From positions 682,001 to 746,000 of the forward strand of contig NZ_JAERSG010000002.1 of NCBI RefSeq assembly GCF_016735675.1: a stretch of 64,000 nucleotides of DNA. Direction: 5' to 3'. Below are positions 9,175-19,134 of this stretch, in pieces (the first letter of the stretch is position 1; the number at the start of each line of letters is the position of its first letter). The notes under the pieces are model-generated. The model ran no database searches, was not told the DNA's origin, and worked only from the letters and a program-made list of their open reading frames with translations. The translations under genes and the position numbers were made by a program. The DNA is from Nocardioides baculatus (GTDB lineage: Bacteria > Actinomycetota > Actinomycetes > Propionibacteriales > Nocardioidaceae).

Positions 9175-9576
9175 ATGGAGCATCCCGAGGGCGAGGCCGA
9201 CGCCGTTGACCTCAGCGAGATCGAGTTCGACCACGAGGAGCTGCGGGTCTTCTGGGAGCTCGCCCGCTACCACGCCAAGCTCAACGCCGCGCCGACCTAC
9301 TTCGGCCCGACCACGCTCGAGTCGGTCCCGCCGCCCGCGTGGGCGTACGGCGACGCGGCCGAGGAGTCCGACGCGTTCGTCGCGCAGGTGCTGGCCGACG
9401 ACGAGGGTCGGACGACCGCGCCGGAGGTGGACTACGCCGGGGAGCACCCGGAGACCGGCACGCTCTCGATCCTGTGCGACGGGTCCGGCGTCCCGCGGGC
9501 TCTCGTCGAGGTCACCGACGTGACGGTGACCGGTGACGAGGTCGTCGAGGCGTTCCGGGTCGTCTACCAACCCTGA
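9175..9576 (+). CDS. Small protein resembling an ASCH domain
   Basis: The 133-residue product resembles YhfF-type ASCH proteins: an N-terminal FWELARYHAKLN, PPAWAYGDAAEESDAFVAQVL in place of the usual AWAFGD...LVLAG, and GTLSILCDGSGVPRALVEVTDV. ASCH domains are RNA-binding PUA-like folds. It is unusual in two ways. The K-T-A/T motif after the second block is replaced by GRTTAP, and the usual C-terminal W-x-x-x-H-x-x-F-F segment is missing because the frame ends at FRVVYQP. It may be a divergent or shortened member. An alternative start at 9145 adds ten residues. Confidence 0.6.
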   Translation: MEHPEGEADAVDLSEIEFDHEELRVFWELARYHAKLNAAPTYFGPTTLESVPPPAWAYGDAAEESDAFVAQVLADDEGRTTAPEVDYAGEHPETGTLSILCDGSGVPRALVEVTDVTVTGDEVVEAFRVVYQP

Positions 9577-9605
9577 GTGCCGGCGCCGTGTGGGAGAGTC
9601 CTTGC

Positions 9606-10151
9606 ATGGCCGAGCGGATGACCTACCTCCTCGTCGACGGGGAGAACATCGACGCCACCCTGGGCACCTCCATCCTGGGTCGCCGGCCGCGACCGGAGGA
9701 GCGGCCGCGCTGGGACCGCCTGCTCGAGTGGGCCGAGCGCGCCTTCGACCAGGACGTGACGGGTCTCTTCTTCCTCGCCGCGAGCACCGAGCTGCCGACG
9801 AGCTTCGTCCAGGCCCTGCTGGCGATCGGCTTCAAGCCGATCCCGCTCAGCGGCGAGGGCAAGATCGTCGACATCGCCATCCAGCGCACGGCCGAGGCGC
9901 TCGTGGACCGCGACGCCGACGTCGTGCTGGTCAGCCACGACGGCGACTTCGTCGACCAGGTCTCGGCGCTGTGCGACGGCAGCCGCCAGGTCGGCGTCAT
10001 CGGCTTCACCGAGTTCGTCAACGCGCAGTTCCGCAACCTGCCCGGCCTGCGGATCTTCGACCTCGAGTACGACCTGGGCGCCTTCAACACGCCGCTGCCG
10101 CGCGTCCGGATCATCCCGATCGACCAGTTCGACCCGCTCGAGTTCCTCTGA
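9606..10151 (+). CDS. NYN-domain (LabA/DUF88-like) putative ribonuclease
   Basis: The 181-residue protein has PIN-like acidic motifs: YLLVDGENID at residues 7-16, KIVDIAIQRTAEALV, and DADVVLVSHDGDFVDQV. This is the arrangement of NYN domains, which are metal-dependent RNases related to PIN toxins. No RNA-binding domain is attached. ATG at 9606 is chosen because it places the VDGEN motif at the very N-terminus as in the family. An in-frame ATG at 9588 also exists. It converges with a minus-strand membrane protein 4 bp away. Confidence 0.8.
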   Translation: MAERMTYLLVDGENIDATLGTSILGRRPRPEERPRWDRLLEWAERAFDQDVTGLFFLAASTELPTSFVQALLAIGFKPIPLSGEGKIVDIAIQRTAEALVDRDADVVLVSHDGDFVDQVSALCDGSRQVGVIGFTEFVNAQFRNLPGLRIFDLEYDLGAFNTPLPRVRIIPIDQFDPLEFL

Positions 10152-10155
10152 CGCC

Positions 10156-10620
10156 TCAGAAGGACGGCACGAAGGCCGATGCGAGCGCCAGGGTCACGGC
10201 ACCGATCCCCAGCAGGGACGGGGGACCTGCGCACCACGCGATCGTGCGTTGCAGCCTTGCGTCGGCACCCGCGTGCGCCAGTGCGAACCGCCAGTCGAGG
10301 TAGCCGCGGTACTGGGCCGGCGCGGTGGCGAAGCTGAGGGGGACGTAGACGAGCATCGCCGGACCAGTGGCGACCAGGGCCCACAGCGGGTTCCCCAGGT
10401 GCTCGGCGACGGCGTGGCCGGCGTACGCGAGAAGGCCGAAGCCGCCCAGCGCCGCGGCCGACAGCATGAAGGACAGCGGGCCGGTCGCCGGACCCCACGC
10501 CTCCACGCGCGCCAGCCACCACCGCGCGAGCCGGTCCTCGGAGCCGAGCTTGACGTCGGCGTAGACCGCCCACGCGAACAGCGCGACGGCCGCTACCCAG
10601 AACGCCGGCCAGCCACCCAC
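10156..10620 (-). CDS. Hypothetical multi-spanning membrane protein
   Basis: A 154-residue product with about four hydrophobic segments: AFWVAAVALFAWAVY, GPLSFMLSAAALGGFGLLAYA, PLWALVATGPAMLVYVPL, and a C-terminal LLGIGAVTLALASAFV. I do not recognise a family. GTG at 10620 lies one base after the stop of the lipoprotein gene upstream, so the two are almost certainly co-transcribed and translationally coupled. The open frame extends further upstream into that gene but without a plausible start. Confidence 0.65.
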   Translation of the reverse strand: MGGWPAFWVAAVALFAWAVYADVKLGSEDRLARWWLARVEAWGPATGPLSFMLSAAALGGFGLLAYAGHAVAEHLGNPLWALVATGPAMLVYVPLSFATAPAQYRGYLDWRFALAHAGADARLQRTIAWCAGPPSLLGIGAVTLALASAFVPSF

Positions 10621-10621
10621 G

Positions 10622-11851
10622 TCAGGAGAACATCCCCGGCGCACCACAGGTGTCGAAGCCGAGGCCGTGGCGGCTGTAGGTGTAGATCGCGTCGTCCGGG
10701 TTGGTGGCGTTGTGCAGCACGGTGACGATGCGTCCCTCACGTGACATCTGCCAGCCGGCTTCGTAGGGCGACTCGTTGCCGTCGGCCGGCATCAGGACGC
10801 CGAGGGGTTCCTCGGACTCGACGGCCGCGCCGCCGTAGAGGCGCTTGCGGCCCTCGAGGGCGCGTTGTGCTGCCGCCTCGTCGGCGAACAGCGACCGGTG
10901 CACGACTTCCTCGCCGGGCACCCACGTCAGCATGGTGGCGCCGGGCACGCCCAGCTCCTCGATGCCGAACTGCCGTGACCAGGCGGCGATGGCCCGGGGT
11001 GTCGCCCGGTTGTCGGTCGTCACCGAGACGGGTTCGTAGCACCGCATGTAGGAGTACGGGGTGAGGGCGAAGCGCTCGACCTCCTCCGGGGCGGTGGGCA
11101 GGAGCGTCCGCAGGGCTTCCACGGTCTCGCGGGAGGACCCGTCCGGCACCAGGACCTCGGTGTCGCCGAGCGCGACCAGGTGGGCGTCGGGATGCACGGC
11201 CACGTCCGGGAAGAACAGCTCCGGGAACCGGCCGTCGATGGTGTTGCCGTCGAGGACGTCCACCTCCTCGCTGAGCTGGCCGTCGAGGTGGAACTTCTCC
11301 CAGCCGTCGTCCGTGGTGCGCTCGAACCCGGCGTCCTCGAGGTCGGCCACCACATCGGTCATGTCGATCCCGTCGACGAGCCGGAACGCCTGCACCGACC
11401 TGGCGTCGTCGTCCAGGGGGTCGTGGTCGGTGGTGGCGAGCATCGTCCACCGCACGTCCACCTGGCTGAAGGTGGCACCGCCCTTGGTCATCTCCTCCAC
11501 GGCGTCGGCGAGCGCGCCGATCGCGGCGAGGTCGGACTGGTCGACGGCGTCCACGCGGTCGGCGTACGACGTCCCGAGGTCGGTGAGCGTGGCCGCGTCG
11601 TCGTCGATCAGCCCGAGCCGCTCGGCCGAGTGCCGGTCGCTGCTGAAGTCGACGAGACCCACGTCGGGAGGCAGCAGGCCGAGGGCCTCCTCGACCGGGC
11701 TGACGTCCGTCGAGTCCTCGCTGACCGACACCTGCTTCGCAGGGTTGTCCGGGTCGTCCGGGTCGGACGACCTCGCGTCCGAGCACCCGACCAGCACGAG
11801 TGCGGCGACCGCGAGCAGAGCCGACCTACGGTGTCCCCCGACATGGCGCAT
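10622..11851 (-). CDS. Putative lipoprotein of unknown function
   Basis: The 409-residue product begins with a lipoprotein signal peptide: positively charged MRHVGGHRRS, hydrophobic LLAVAALVL, and the lipobox LVGC with Cys23 as lipidation site. The mature part is acidic and soluble, with no domain I can name. It would be anchored to the outer face of the membrane. It is divergent from the acVLRF1 gene and is followed by a membrane protein gene in tight linkage, so the two may act together at the envelope. Confidence 0.8.
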   Translation of the reverse strand: MRHVGGHRRSALLAVAALVLVGCSDARSSDPDDPDNPAKQVSVSEDSTDVSPVEEALGLLPPDVGLVDFSSDRHSAERLGLIDDDAATLTDLGTSYADRVDAVDQSDLAAIGALADAVEEMTKGGATFSQVDVRWTMLATTDHDPLDDDARSVQAFRLVDGIDMTDVVADLEDAGFERTTDDGWEKFHLDGQLSEEVDVLDGNTIDGRFPELFFPDVAVHPDAHLVALGDTEVLVPDGSSRETVEALRTLLPTAPEEVERFALTPYSYMRCYEPVSVTTDNRATPRAIAAWSRQFGIEELGVPGATMLTWVPGEEVVHRSLFADEAAAQRALEGRKRLYGGAAVESEEPLGVLMPADGNESPYEAGWQMSREGRIVTVLHNATNPDDAIYTYSRHGLGFDTCGAPGMFS

Positions 11852-11858
11852 GGCGCGG

Positions 11859-11864
11859 ACTGTA
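11859..11864 (-). promoter_or_regulatory. -10 box TACAGT for the lipoprotein gene
   Basis: On the minus strand TACAGT ends 7 nt before the ATG at 11851, and no Shine-Dalgarno is present. Confidence 0.55.
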
Positions 11865-11903
11865 GCGGCGGCGTCGCGATCCGGGCACCCCCTCAGGACG
11901 CAC

Positions 11904-11909
11904 TAGGGT
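11904..11909 (+). promoter_or_regulatory. -10 box TAGGGT for the acVLRF1 gene
   Basis: TAGGGT ends 7 nt before the GTG at 11917. Together with 11859-11864 it defines a compact divergent promoter pair. Confidence 0.6.
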
Positions 11910-11916
11910 CGGCGGC

Positions 11917-12522
11917 GTGCCGACCGTCCTCGTCCCCGCCGTCCGCTGGGAGCGCTGGGTCGACAACTTCGTGGCGGGGCACGGCGCGACGCCGCTCGTC
12001 GTGGCGGACGGCGGCCTGCGCGGGGAGGCCGAGGACGGCTCGCACTTCGCAGCGCGGCTGCCCTTCGACACGTCGTACGCCGGACCGGCGGAGCCGGGTG
12101 GCTTCGCGTCCGCCGCTGCCGTGCCCGACGCCTGGGGCGTGCTGCTGGTGCGCAAGGGGGGCTTCGCGGTCGCGCGGCTGGCCGCCGCGGCGATGGTCGA
12201 GCACAAGATCGGCCAGCGCCACGTGCAGGGACGCACCAAGGCCGGCGGCCAGAGCCAGCAGCGCTTCGCCCGCCGCCGGGACAACCAGGCGCGGCAGGCC
12301 TACGAGGCCGCCGCCGACCACGCCGCGCGGATCCTGGCCGGCGTACGCCTCGTGGTGACCGGCGGGGACCACGGCGCCGTCGACGCCGTGCTGGCCGACG
12401 CCCGGTTGTCGGGCCTGGCGGTCGTCGAGCCGTGGCTGGCGGTGCCCGATCCACGCCGCGCGGTGCTGGACCAGGCGATCCTCGATGCGCAGGCGATCAG
12501 CGTCGAGGTCGTCAACGCGTAG
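11917..12522 (+). CDS. acVLRF1-family peptidyl-tRNA hydrolase/release factor
   Basis: The 201-residue product shows the hallmark of actinobacterial VLRF1 (Vms1-like release factor): GRTKAGGQSQQRFARRRDNQ at about residues 108-127. Here GGQSQQR supplies the glutamine thought to act in the catalytic loop, as GGQ does in eRF1. The family cleaves peptidyl-tRNA on stalled ribosomal complexes. Flanking parts, LRGEAEDGSHFAARLPF and RLVVTGGDHGAVDAVL, fit the release factor fold. It stands alone, divergent from a lipoprotein gene, and its stop faces the GbsR-type regulator 2 bp away. Confidence 0.88.
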   Translation: MPTVLVPAVRWERWVDNFVAGHGATPLVVADGGLRGEAEDGSHFAARLPFDTSYAGPAEPGGFASAAAVPDAWGVLLVRKGGFAVARLAAAAMVEHKIGQRHVQGRTKAGGQSQQRFARRRDNQARQAYEAAADHAARILAGVRLVVTGGDHGAVDAVLADARLSGLAVVEPWLAVPDPRRAVLDQAILDAQAISVEVVNA

Positions 12523-12524
12523 CG

Positions 12525-13013
12525 TCAGGGCCGCTCGTCCCGAAGCTCGGCCTCGATCTCGCGCCGTCGCACGTCCCAGCGCTCGACGATGCCGTCCAGC
12601 TCCGCGCTGACGAAGGCGAGGTACTCCCGCATCAGGACCAGTCGGTGCCGCGCGGCGGAGTCGTCGGCGAGCCCGGCGATGCCGTCGTCGAGGGCCTTGA
12701 GCATGGGCGTGTACGCGTGGTCCTTCTGCATCATCGCGCCGTGCCAGGCGTCGTCGTCCACGACGTAGACGTCGCGCCGGGTCCCGTGCTCGCGCTCGCG
12801 GTGGACGAACCCGACCTGGGTGAGGAACTTGATCGCGCCCGACACGGCCGCCGCGCTGATGCCGAGGGCTGCCGACAGGTCGGCGGAGGTCATCCGCCCG
12901 TCGTCGTCGGCGGTGAGGGCCGCGAAGACGCGGGACGGGAGCCGGGGGAGTCCGGCATCGGTCAGTGCGGCGCCCATCCGCTCGACGTACTGCTGGACGG
13001 GGGAGCGCTGCAT
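12525..13013 (-). CDS. GbsR/MarR family transcriptional regulator
   Basis: A 162-residue winged-helix protein: [25 protein letters not shown] begins the DNA-binding domain, [21 protein letters not shown] is helix-turn-helix, and [15 protein letters not shown] the wing. The helical C-terminus ([17 protein letters not shown]) would dimerise. It is divergent from an ABC exporter, and the 55-bp intergenic space holds a palindrome on which both promoters depend. It therefore very likely represses the exporter and itself. Its inducer is unknown. Confidence 0.88.
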   Translation of the reverse strand: MQRSPVQQYVERMGAALTDAGLPRLPSRVFAALTADDDGRMTSADLSAALGISAAAVSGAIKFLTQVGFVHREREHGTRRDVYVVDDDAWHGAMMQKDHAYTPMLKALDDGIAGLADDSAARHRLVLMREYLAFVSAELDGIVERWDVRRREIEAELRDERP

Positions 13014-13019
13014 GCAACC

Positions 13020-13025
13020 ATCTTA
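13020..13025 (-). promoter_or_regulatory. -10 box TAAGAT for the GbsR/MarR regulator
   Basis: On the minus strand TAAGAT ends 6 nt before the ATG at 13013. A TTCACA -35 lies 16 nt upstream at 13042-13047. Confidence 0.65.
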
Positions 13026-13031
13026 CGAAGA

Positions 13032-13047
13032 TTCACAAAACTGTGAA
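13032..13047. promoter_or_regulatory. Operator palindrome that supplies both divergent -35 boxes
   Basis: TTCACA (13032-13037), AAAC, TGTGAA (13042-13047) is a perfect inverted repeat. Read on the plus strand its first arm is the -35 of the exporter operon (18 nt before TACGGT at 13056). Read on the minus strand its second arm is the -35 of the regulator gene (16 nt before TAAGAT). Binding here would shut off both promoters. Confidence 0.7.
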
Positions 13048-13055
13048 GACGGGCG

Positions 13056-13061
13056 TACGGT
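13056..13061 (+). promoter_or_regulatory. -10 box TACGGT for the ABC exporter operon
   Basis: TACGGT ends 7 nt before the GTG at 13069. It is paired with TTCACA at 13032-13037. Confidence 0.65.
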
Positions 13062-13068
13062 GGAAGGC

Positions 13069-13959
13069 GTGAGCAACCCGATCGAGGTCCACGGCCTGGT
13101 CAAGACGTTCGGCAGCACGGTGGCCCTCGCCGGCCTCGACCTCGAGCTCGCGGCGGGGGAGGTGCACGGCTTCCTCGGGCCCAACGGGGCGGGCAAGTCG
13201 ACCACGATCCGCGTGCTGCTGGGGCTGCTGCGCAGCGATGCGGGCAGCACGACCGTGTTCGGCCTCGACCCGTGGCGCGATGCGACCGAGATCCACCGGC
13301 GGCTGGCCTACGTCCCCGGCGACGTCAGTCTCTGGCCCAACCTCTCCGGTGGCGAGACGATCGACCTGCTGCTGCGGATGCGGGGGATCGACCCCCGCGG
13401 CACGCGGCGCGACGAGCTGCTCCAGCGCTTCGAGCTCGACCCGACCAAGAAGGGCCGCGCCTACAGCAAGGGCAATCGCCAGAAGGTCGCCCTCGTCGCC
13501 GCGTTCGCCGCGCCCGTCGACCTGTTGGTCCTCGACGAGCCCACCTCCGGGCTCGATCCGCTGATGGAGCAGGTCTTCAACGAGTGCGTCGCCGAGCACG
13601 GTGCGGAGGGCACGACGGTCCTGCTGTCGAGCCACATCCTCAGCGAGGTCGAGCGGCTCGCCGACCGGGTCACGATCATCCGCGCCGGCCGCGCGGTCGA
13701 GTCCGGCTCGCTCGACGACCTGCGGCACCTGCGCCGCAACCGGGTCCGCGCCGAGGTGTCCGGCGTCGTGCCCGACGTGTCGCGGATCGACGGTGTGCAC
13801 GACGTCGACGTCGACGGGCGCGTGATCACTGCCTCCGTCGACCCCGCGGGCCTGTCCGGCCTCCTCGCCGCCCTCACCGGCGCGGGGGTCGTCTCGCTGA
13901 CCAGCACGCCACCGACCCTCGAGGAGCTGTTCCTCGACGCCTACCGGACCACGCCATGA
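13069..13959 (+). CDS. ABC transporter ATP-binding protein (drug-exporter type)
   Basis: The 296-residue ATPase has Walker [10 protein letters not shown] at residues 37-45, an unusual signature segment [15 protein letters not shown] in place of LSGGQ, Walker [13 protein letters not shown] and the H-loop SSHILSE. The YSKGNRQK form is common in antibiotic-exporter ATPases. A C-terminal regulatory domain of about 80 residues follows. It pairs with the permease whose start overlaps its stop. GTG 13069 is the leaderless start; the frame runs open further upstream, but that region is the divergent promoter. Confidence 0.92.
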   Translation: MSNPIEVHGLVKTFGSTVALAGLDLELAAGEVHGFLGPNGAGKSTTIRVLLGLLRSDAGSTTVFGLDPWRDATEIHRRLAYVPGDVSLWPNLSGGETIDLLLRMRGIDPRGTRRDELLQRFELDPTKKGRAYSKGNRQKVALVAAFAAPVDLLVLDEPTSGLDPLMEQVFNECVAEHGAEGTTVLLSSHILSEVERLADRVTIIRAGRAVESGSLDDLRHLRRNRVRAEVSGVVPDVSRIDGVHDVDVDGRVITASVDPAGLSGLLAALTGAGVVSLTSTPPTLEELFLDAYRTTP

Positions 13960-15518
13960 ACCTCGCCGGCACCCGGCTGCTCCTGCGCTTCGGCCTGCGT
14001 CGTGACCGGGTGCTGGTGACCGCCTGGGTGCTCGTCCTCGTCGCCACCGTCGCGGTCAGCGCCGCCGCGACCGGTCCGCTCTACGACACCGAGGCCGACC
14101 GGGTCGCCGCGGCGGAGGCGCTCAACGCCAGCCCGGCGATCGTCGCGCTCTACGGTCCGATCCTGGACACTTCGAGTCTCGGCGAGCTGTCGATGACCAA
14201 GATGACCGTGCTCTACGCGGTGTTCGTCGCGTTCATGTCGGTGGTGCTCGTACGCCGGCACACGCGCGTCGAGGAGGAGACGGGTCGTGCGGAGCTGGTC
14301 GGCGCCACGGCCGTGGGGGCGGCCGCGCCGACGGCGGCCGCGGTGCTCGAGGCGGTGCTCGCCTCGCTCGTGCTCGGGACGCTGGCCGCCGTCGCCGACA
14401 TCGCCTGCGGCCTGCCGGTGGTCGGCTCGATCCTGTTCGGTGCCTCGTGGGCCGGCATCGGCCTGGTGGGTGCCGGGATCGCGCTGCTGGCCGCGCAGCT
14501 GTCGAGCAGCGCCCGCAGCGTCGGGTTCCTCGCCTCCGCCGCGGTCGGCGCCCTCTACCTCCTGCGCGTGATCGGCGACGTCACCTCGGCGACCTGGCTG
14601 TCGTGGCTGACCCCCTTCGGCTGGGGGACGCAGCTCAGCGCGTGGTCCGAGCCCCGGGTGTGGCTGCTGCTCGGCTACCCGCTGCTCGCCGGTGCCCTGA
14701 CGGCGCTGGCGCTTCGGTTGCGACGTCGTCGGGACCTCGGCGCCGGGGTCATCCCGGACCGCCCCGGCCCGGCCGTCGGCTCGCCCCGGCTGCGCGACGC
14801 CGCCGCGCTCGTCGTACGCCAGCAGGGGCCGGCGCTCGTCGGCTGGACCGTCGGTATCGCCGTCATCGGCACCCTGATGGGGTCGATCGTCCCGTCAATC
14901 GGCGACCTGCTCGACACCGACCGCACCCGCCCGGTCATCGAGGCGATGGGAGGGGCGGGCGGGCTCCAGGACGCGCTGGTCTTCGCGATCGCGTCCGTCG
15001 TGGCGGTCGTCATCACCTGCTTCGGCATCGGCACCGTGACCCGCGCCGCCGGCGACGAGCACGACGGCCGCACCGAGACGGTCCTCGCGACCGCGACCTC
15101 GCGACGGCTCCTCCTGCTGGCCGTCGGGGGAGCGGCGGTGCTCGGCAGCACCTGGCTCCTCCTCGTCGCAGGTGTGGCGACCGCGATCGGCCGCGGTGAC
15201 GGCCTCGCCGCGGTCGGCGCCTCGCTCGTCCAGGCTCCCGCGGTCTGGCTGGTCCTCGCCCTGGCCCTCCTCCTGCTGTCCGTGCGCAGCCGATGGGCCG
15301 TGGCCGGGTGGGCCGTGCTGGCGCTCTTCGTCACCGTCGGCCAGGTGGGTCCCGGTCTCGACCTGCCCGACTGGGTCCTGGGCCTCTCGCCCTTCCACCA
15401 CGTGCCGCGCTACCCCTCCGAGGCGTTCGCCTGGCGGCCCGAGGTGCTGATGACGGCGCTCACGGTGCTCGTGCTGGGCGTGGCGTGGACGCGCTACCGC
15501 AGCCGCGACATCGGCTAG
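13956..15518 (+). CDS. ABC-2 type exporter permease
   Basis: A 520-residue membrane protein with about twelve hydrophobic segments in two halves, joined by an Arg-rich cytoplasmic stretch ([12 protein letters not shown]) near residue 250. This duplicated layout is typical of single-polypeptide permeases of actinobacterial drug exporters. It overlaps the ATPase gene by 4 bp, so the two form one transporter. Its substrate cannot be told. Control by the divergent GbsR/MarR protein suggests induction by a toxic compound or osmolyte. The stop codon TAG (15516-15518) also forms part of the next gene's -10 box. Confidence 0.88.
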   Translation: MNLAGTRLLLRFGLRRDRVLVTAWVLVLVATVAVSAAATGPLYDTEADRVAAAEALNASPAIVALYGPILDTSSLGELSMTKMTVLYAVFVAFMSVVLVRRHTRVEEETGRAELVGATAVGAAAPTAAAVLEAVLASLVLGTLAAVADIACGLPVVGSILFGASWAGIGLVGAGIALLAAQLSSSARSVGFLASAAVGALYLLRVIGDVTSATWLSWLTPFGWGTQLSAWSEPRVWLLLGYPLLAGALTALALRLRRRRDLGAGVIPDRPGPAVGSPRLRDAAALVVRQQGPALVGWTVGIAVIGTLMGSIVPSIGDLLDTDRTRPVIEAMGGAGGLQDALVFAIASVVAVVITCFGIGTVTRAAGDEHDGRTETVLATATSRRLLLLAVGGAAVLGSTWLLLVAGVATAIGRGDGLAAVGASLVQAPAVWLVLALALLLLSVRSRWAVAGWAVLALFVTVGQVGPGLDLPDWVLGLSPFHHVPRYPSEAFAWRPEVLMTALTVLVLGVAWTRYRSRDIG

Positions 15519-15521
15519 CGT
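15516..15521 (+). promoter_or_regulatory. -10 box TAGCGT for the phosphotransferase-like gene
   Basis: TAGCGT includes the stop codon of the permease gene and ends 7 nt before the ATG at 15529. Confidence 0.55.
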
Positions 15522-15528
15522 CACGCAC

Positions 15529-16437
15529 ATGTGGCAACCCGAGCCGGGATGGCAGCCGCTCCCGGGCGCGGGACCGGCGACCGCGGGCGTCTGGTCGGCC
15601 ACCTCGGGAGGCCGCGAGGTCGTGGTCAAGCGGCTGCGCCGACCCGATCCCCACGACGCGCCGGGCGCGCTCATCCCCGGCGACGTCAACTACTGGCGCC
15701 GCGCCGCGGACGTCGCCCTGAGCGGGGTCGTCGCCACGTCACCCGGCCTGCGCGAAGCCGCCGTCGTACGCGTCGAGGAGGACGACGAGGGCGTCACGCT
15801 CGTCCACGAGCGCGTCGAGCACCACGTCGCACCCGGGCTCTGGCTGGCCTCGTGCCTGGGCCGGTTCGCCGCGACCGACCTCGGCGACCACGCCTGGCTG
15901 GCCCGCGACCAGCTGCGCAGCCGCCTCGCCCTGGTCGCGCACCGCGGCGGCTGGCTGACCCTCGCGCGTACGCCCATGGCCGACATCGCCGACCACCTCT
16001 GGTCCCACCGCACCCGATGGCTCGACACGTGCGACGCGCTCCCACAGGTCGCGCAGCACGGCGATCCCTCCGCCGCCAACATCCCCGGCCGATGCCCGGA
16101 CGCGGACGGTGCCGTCGCGATCGACTGGGCACACCTCGGGCGTGGCCCGGTCGGTGCCGACCTCGGCTACCTCTCCCTCGCCACCCGCGAGGACGTCGAA
16201 CCCCTCGTCGAGGCCTACGTCGCCGCCCTCCCGGCCGGCATCGCCGGCACCGACGACGTACGCACCGGTGCGCGCGTGATGGCCGTCTACACCGCGCTCA
16301 CGCGGCTCGACTGGGCGCTGGCGCGCGTCGCCGACGGCGAAGGTGCGCTCGCCGGGAAGTTCCGCCACCCCAGCGTCGCGCCCTACATCCGCGCGATGCA
16401 GCGCCAGGTCGACCAGATCGAGGCCCTGCTGGCCTGA
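15529..16437 (+). CDS. Aminoglycoside phosphotransferase-like (APH) kinase-fold protein
   Basis: A 302-residue protein with protein-kinase-like fold signatures: GREVVVKRL (ATP-binding lysine) near residue 30, QHGDPSAANIPG near 181-192 as the catalytic H-G-D-x-x-x-x-N, and AIDWAHLGRGPVGADLGYL as the D-W metal-binding segment. Such proteins phosphorylate aminoglycosides, sugars or other small molecules; the substrate cannot be read from sequence. It converges on the zinc metallopeptidase with a 6-bp gap. Confidence 0.75.
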   Translation: MWQPEPGWQPLPGAGPATAGVWSATSGGREVVVKRLRRPDPHDAPGALIPGDVNYWRRAADVALSGVVATSPGLREAAVVRVEEDDEGVTLVHERVEHHVAPGLWLASCLGRFAATDLGDHAWLARDQLRSRLALVAHRGGWLTLARTPMADIADHLWSHRTRWLDTCDALPQVAQHGDPSAANIPGRCPDADGAVAIDWAHLGRGPVGADLGYLSLATREDVEPLVEAYVAALPAGIAGTDDVRTGARVMAVYTALTRLDWALARVADGEGALAGKFRHPSVAPYIRAMQRQVDQIEALLA

Positions 16438-16443
16438 CCGGAC

Positions 16444-17379
16444 CTACAGCTGGGAGGCCGAGAAGGTGTCGCACGCCTCGAGCGTGCCCTCCTCGTAGCC
16501 CTTGGTGAACCACGCCATCCGCTGCTCCGACGAGCCGTGGGTCCAGCCCTCGGGGTCGACGCCCTGGCCGGACTTCTGCTGGATCCGGTCGTCGCCGACG
16601 GCCTTGGCCGAGTCGAGGGCCTCGGCGATGTCGCCGTCGTCGAGGGTGATCAGCTCGCTGTCCTCGGCGTAGGACGTCCACATGCCGGCGTAGCAGTCGG
16701 CCTGCAGCTCGAGGCGTACGGCGTCGGAGTTGGCCCCCTGCTGGGTGCGGACCTGGCCCATGGTGCCCATCAGGTTCTGGATGTGGTGGCCGTACTCGTG
16801 GCCGATGACGTAGGGCTCCACGAAGTCGCCACCCTCGCCGCCGAGCTGCTGCTCGAGCACGTCACGGAAGAAGGTGGTGTCGAGGTAGATCCGCTGGTCG
16901 GGCGGGCAGTAGAAGGGCCCGACCTGCGAGGAGGCCTCGCCGCAGCCGGTGTTGACGGCGCCGCTGAACGTGCGCAGCGTGGCCGGCTGGAGCTCCATGC
17001 CGCCCTGCTCGGGCAGCGTCTTCGTCCAGTAGTCGACCAGCGAGTTCTCGACCGCGACGCGGGCGCAGTCCTCGTCCTCGTTGGCGTCGGCGCCGGTCTT
17101 GCAGTTGGCGTAGCGCTCGCTGTCGTCCATCCGGCTGGCGTCGGTGCCGCCGCCCTGCGGGTCGATGCCGGTGCCGCTGCCCGTGCCGCCGGGCAGGCCG
17201 CCGCCCGTGCACTGGGTGAGCACGACGAACAGGATGATGATGACCAGTCCGCCGATGCCGCCGCCGGCCCGCGTCCCGCCGGGGAGCGGGATCCGCATCG
17301 GGCCGCCACCGCCGCCTCCGCCGCTGCCGCCGTCGCCCACGCGGGAGGTGTCGAGACGGGACTTGGGGTTGAAGCGCAT
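16444..17379 (-). CDS. Neutral zinc metallopeptidase (YpfJ/KPN_02809 family)
   Basis: A 311-residue membrane-anchored peptidase. A glycine-rich N-terminus precedes one transmembrane segment at residues 41-56 (GIGGLVIIILFVVLTQ). The zinc site is HEYGH at 194-198 (VIGHEYGHHIQNLMG), with downstream LELQADCYAGMW supplying the third ligand region. Cysteines at about 146, 158 and elsewhere probably form disulfides outside the cell. The family is widespread but poorly characterised. The start ATG is preceded by GGAAAGG. Confidence 0.9.
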   Translation of the reverse strand: MRFNPKSRLDTSRVGDGGSGGGGGGGPMRIPLPGGTRAGGGIGGLVIIILFVVLTQCTGGGLPGGTGSGTGIDPQGGGTDASRMDDSERYANCKTGADANEDEDCARVAVENSLVDYWTKTLPEQGGMELQPATLRTFSGAVNTGCGEASSQVGPFYCPPDQRIYLDTTFFRDVLEQQLGGEGGDFVEPYVIGHEYGHHIQNLMGTMGQVRTQQGANSDAVRLELQADCYAGMWTSYAEDSELITLDDGDIAEALDSAKAVGDDRIQQKSGQGVDPEGWTHGSSEQRMAWFTKGYEEGTLEACDTFSASQL

Positions 17380-17501
17380 CGGCGTGCCTTTCCGCAGGTC
17401 GACGGGTCGCAGCAGACGTCGCCGGAACCCTCAGCGCAGGTTAGCGCGTGAGGTCGCCGATGGGGCTCCGGGCACCACCCCTTCGTAGGATGACGTCCGA
17501 G

Positions 17502-19100
<1,599 letters not shown>

Positions 19101-19108
19101 CCGAGACA

Positions 19109-19125
19109 TTACTGACGAGTAGTAA
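19109..19125. promoter_or_regulatory. Candidate operator TTACT-N7-AGTAA before the enoyl-CoA hydratase gene
   Basis: An inverted repeat of TTACT and AGTAA overlaps the -10 box. TetR-type regulators of fatty acid genes often use such AT-flanked palindromes. The arms are short, so the call is tentative. Confidence 0.4.
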
Positions 19126-19128
19126 CCT
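19123..19128 (+). promoter_or_regulatory. -10 box TAACCT for the enoyl-CoA hydratase gene
   Basis: TAACCT ends 6 nt before the ATG at 19135 and partly overlaps the palindrome at 19109-19125. Confidence 0.5.
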
Positions 19129-19134
19129 GCGGCC

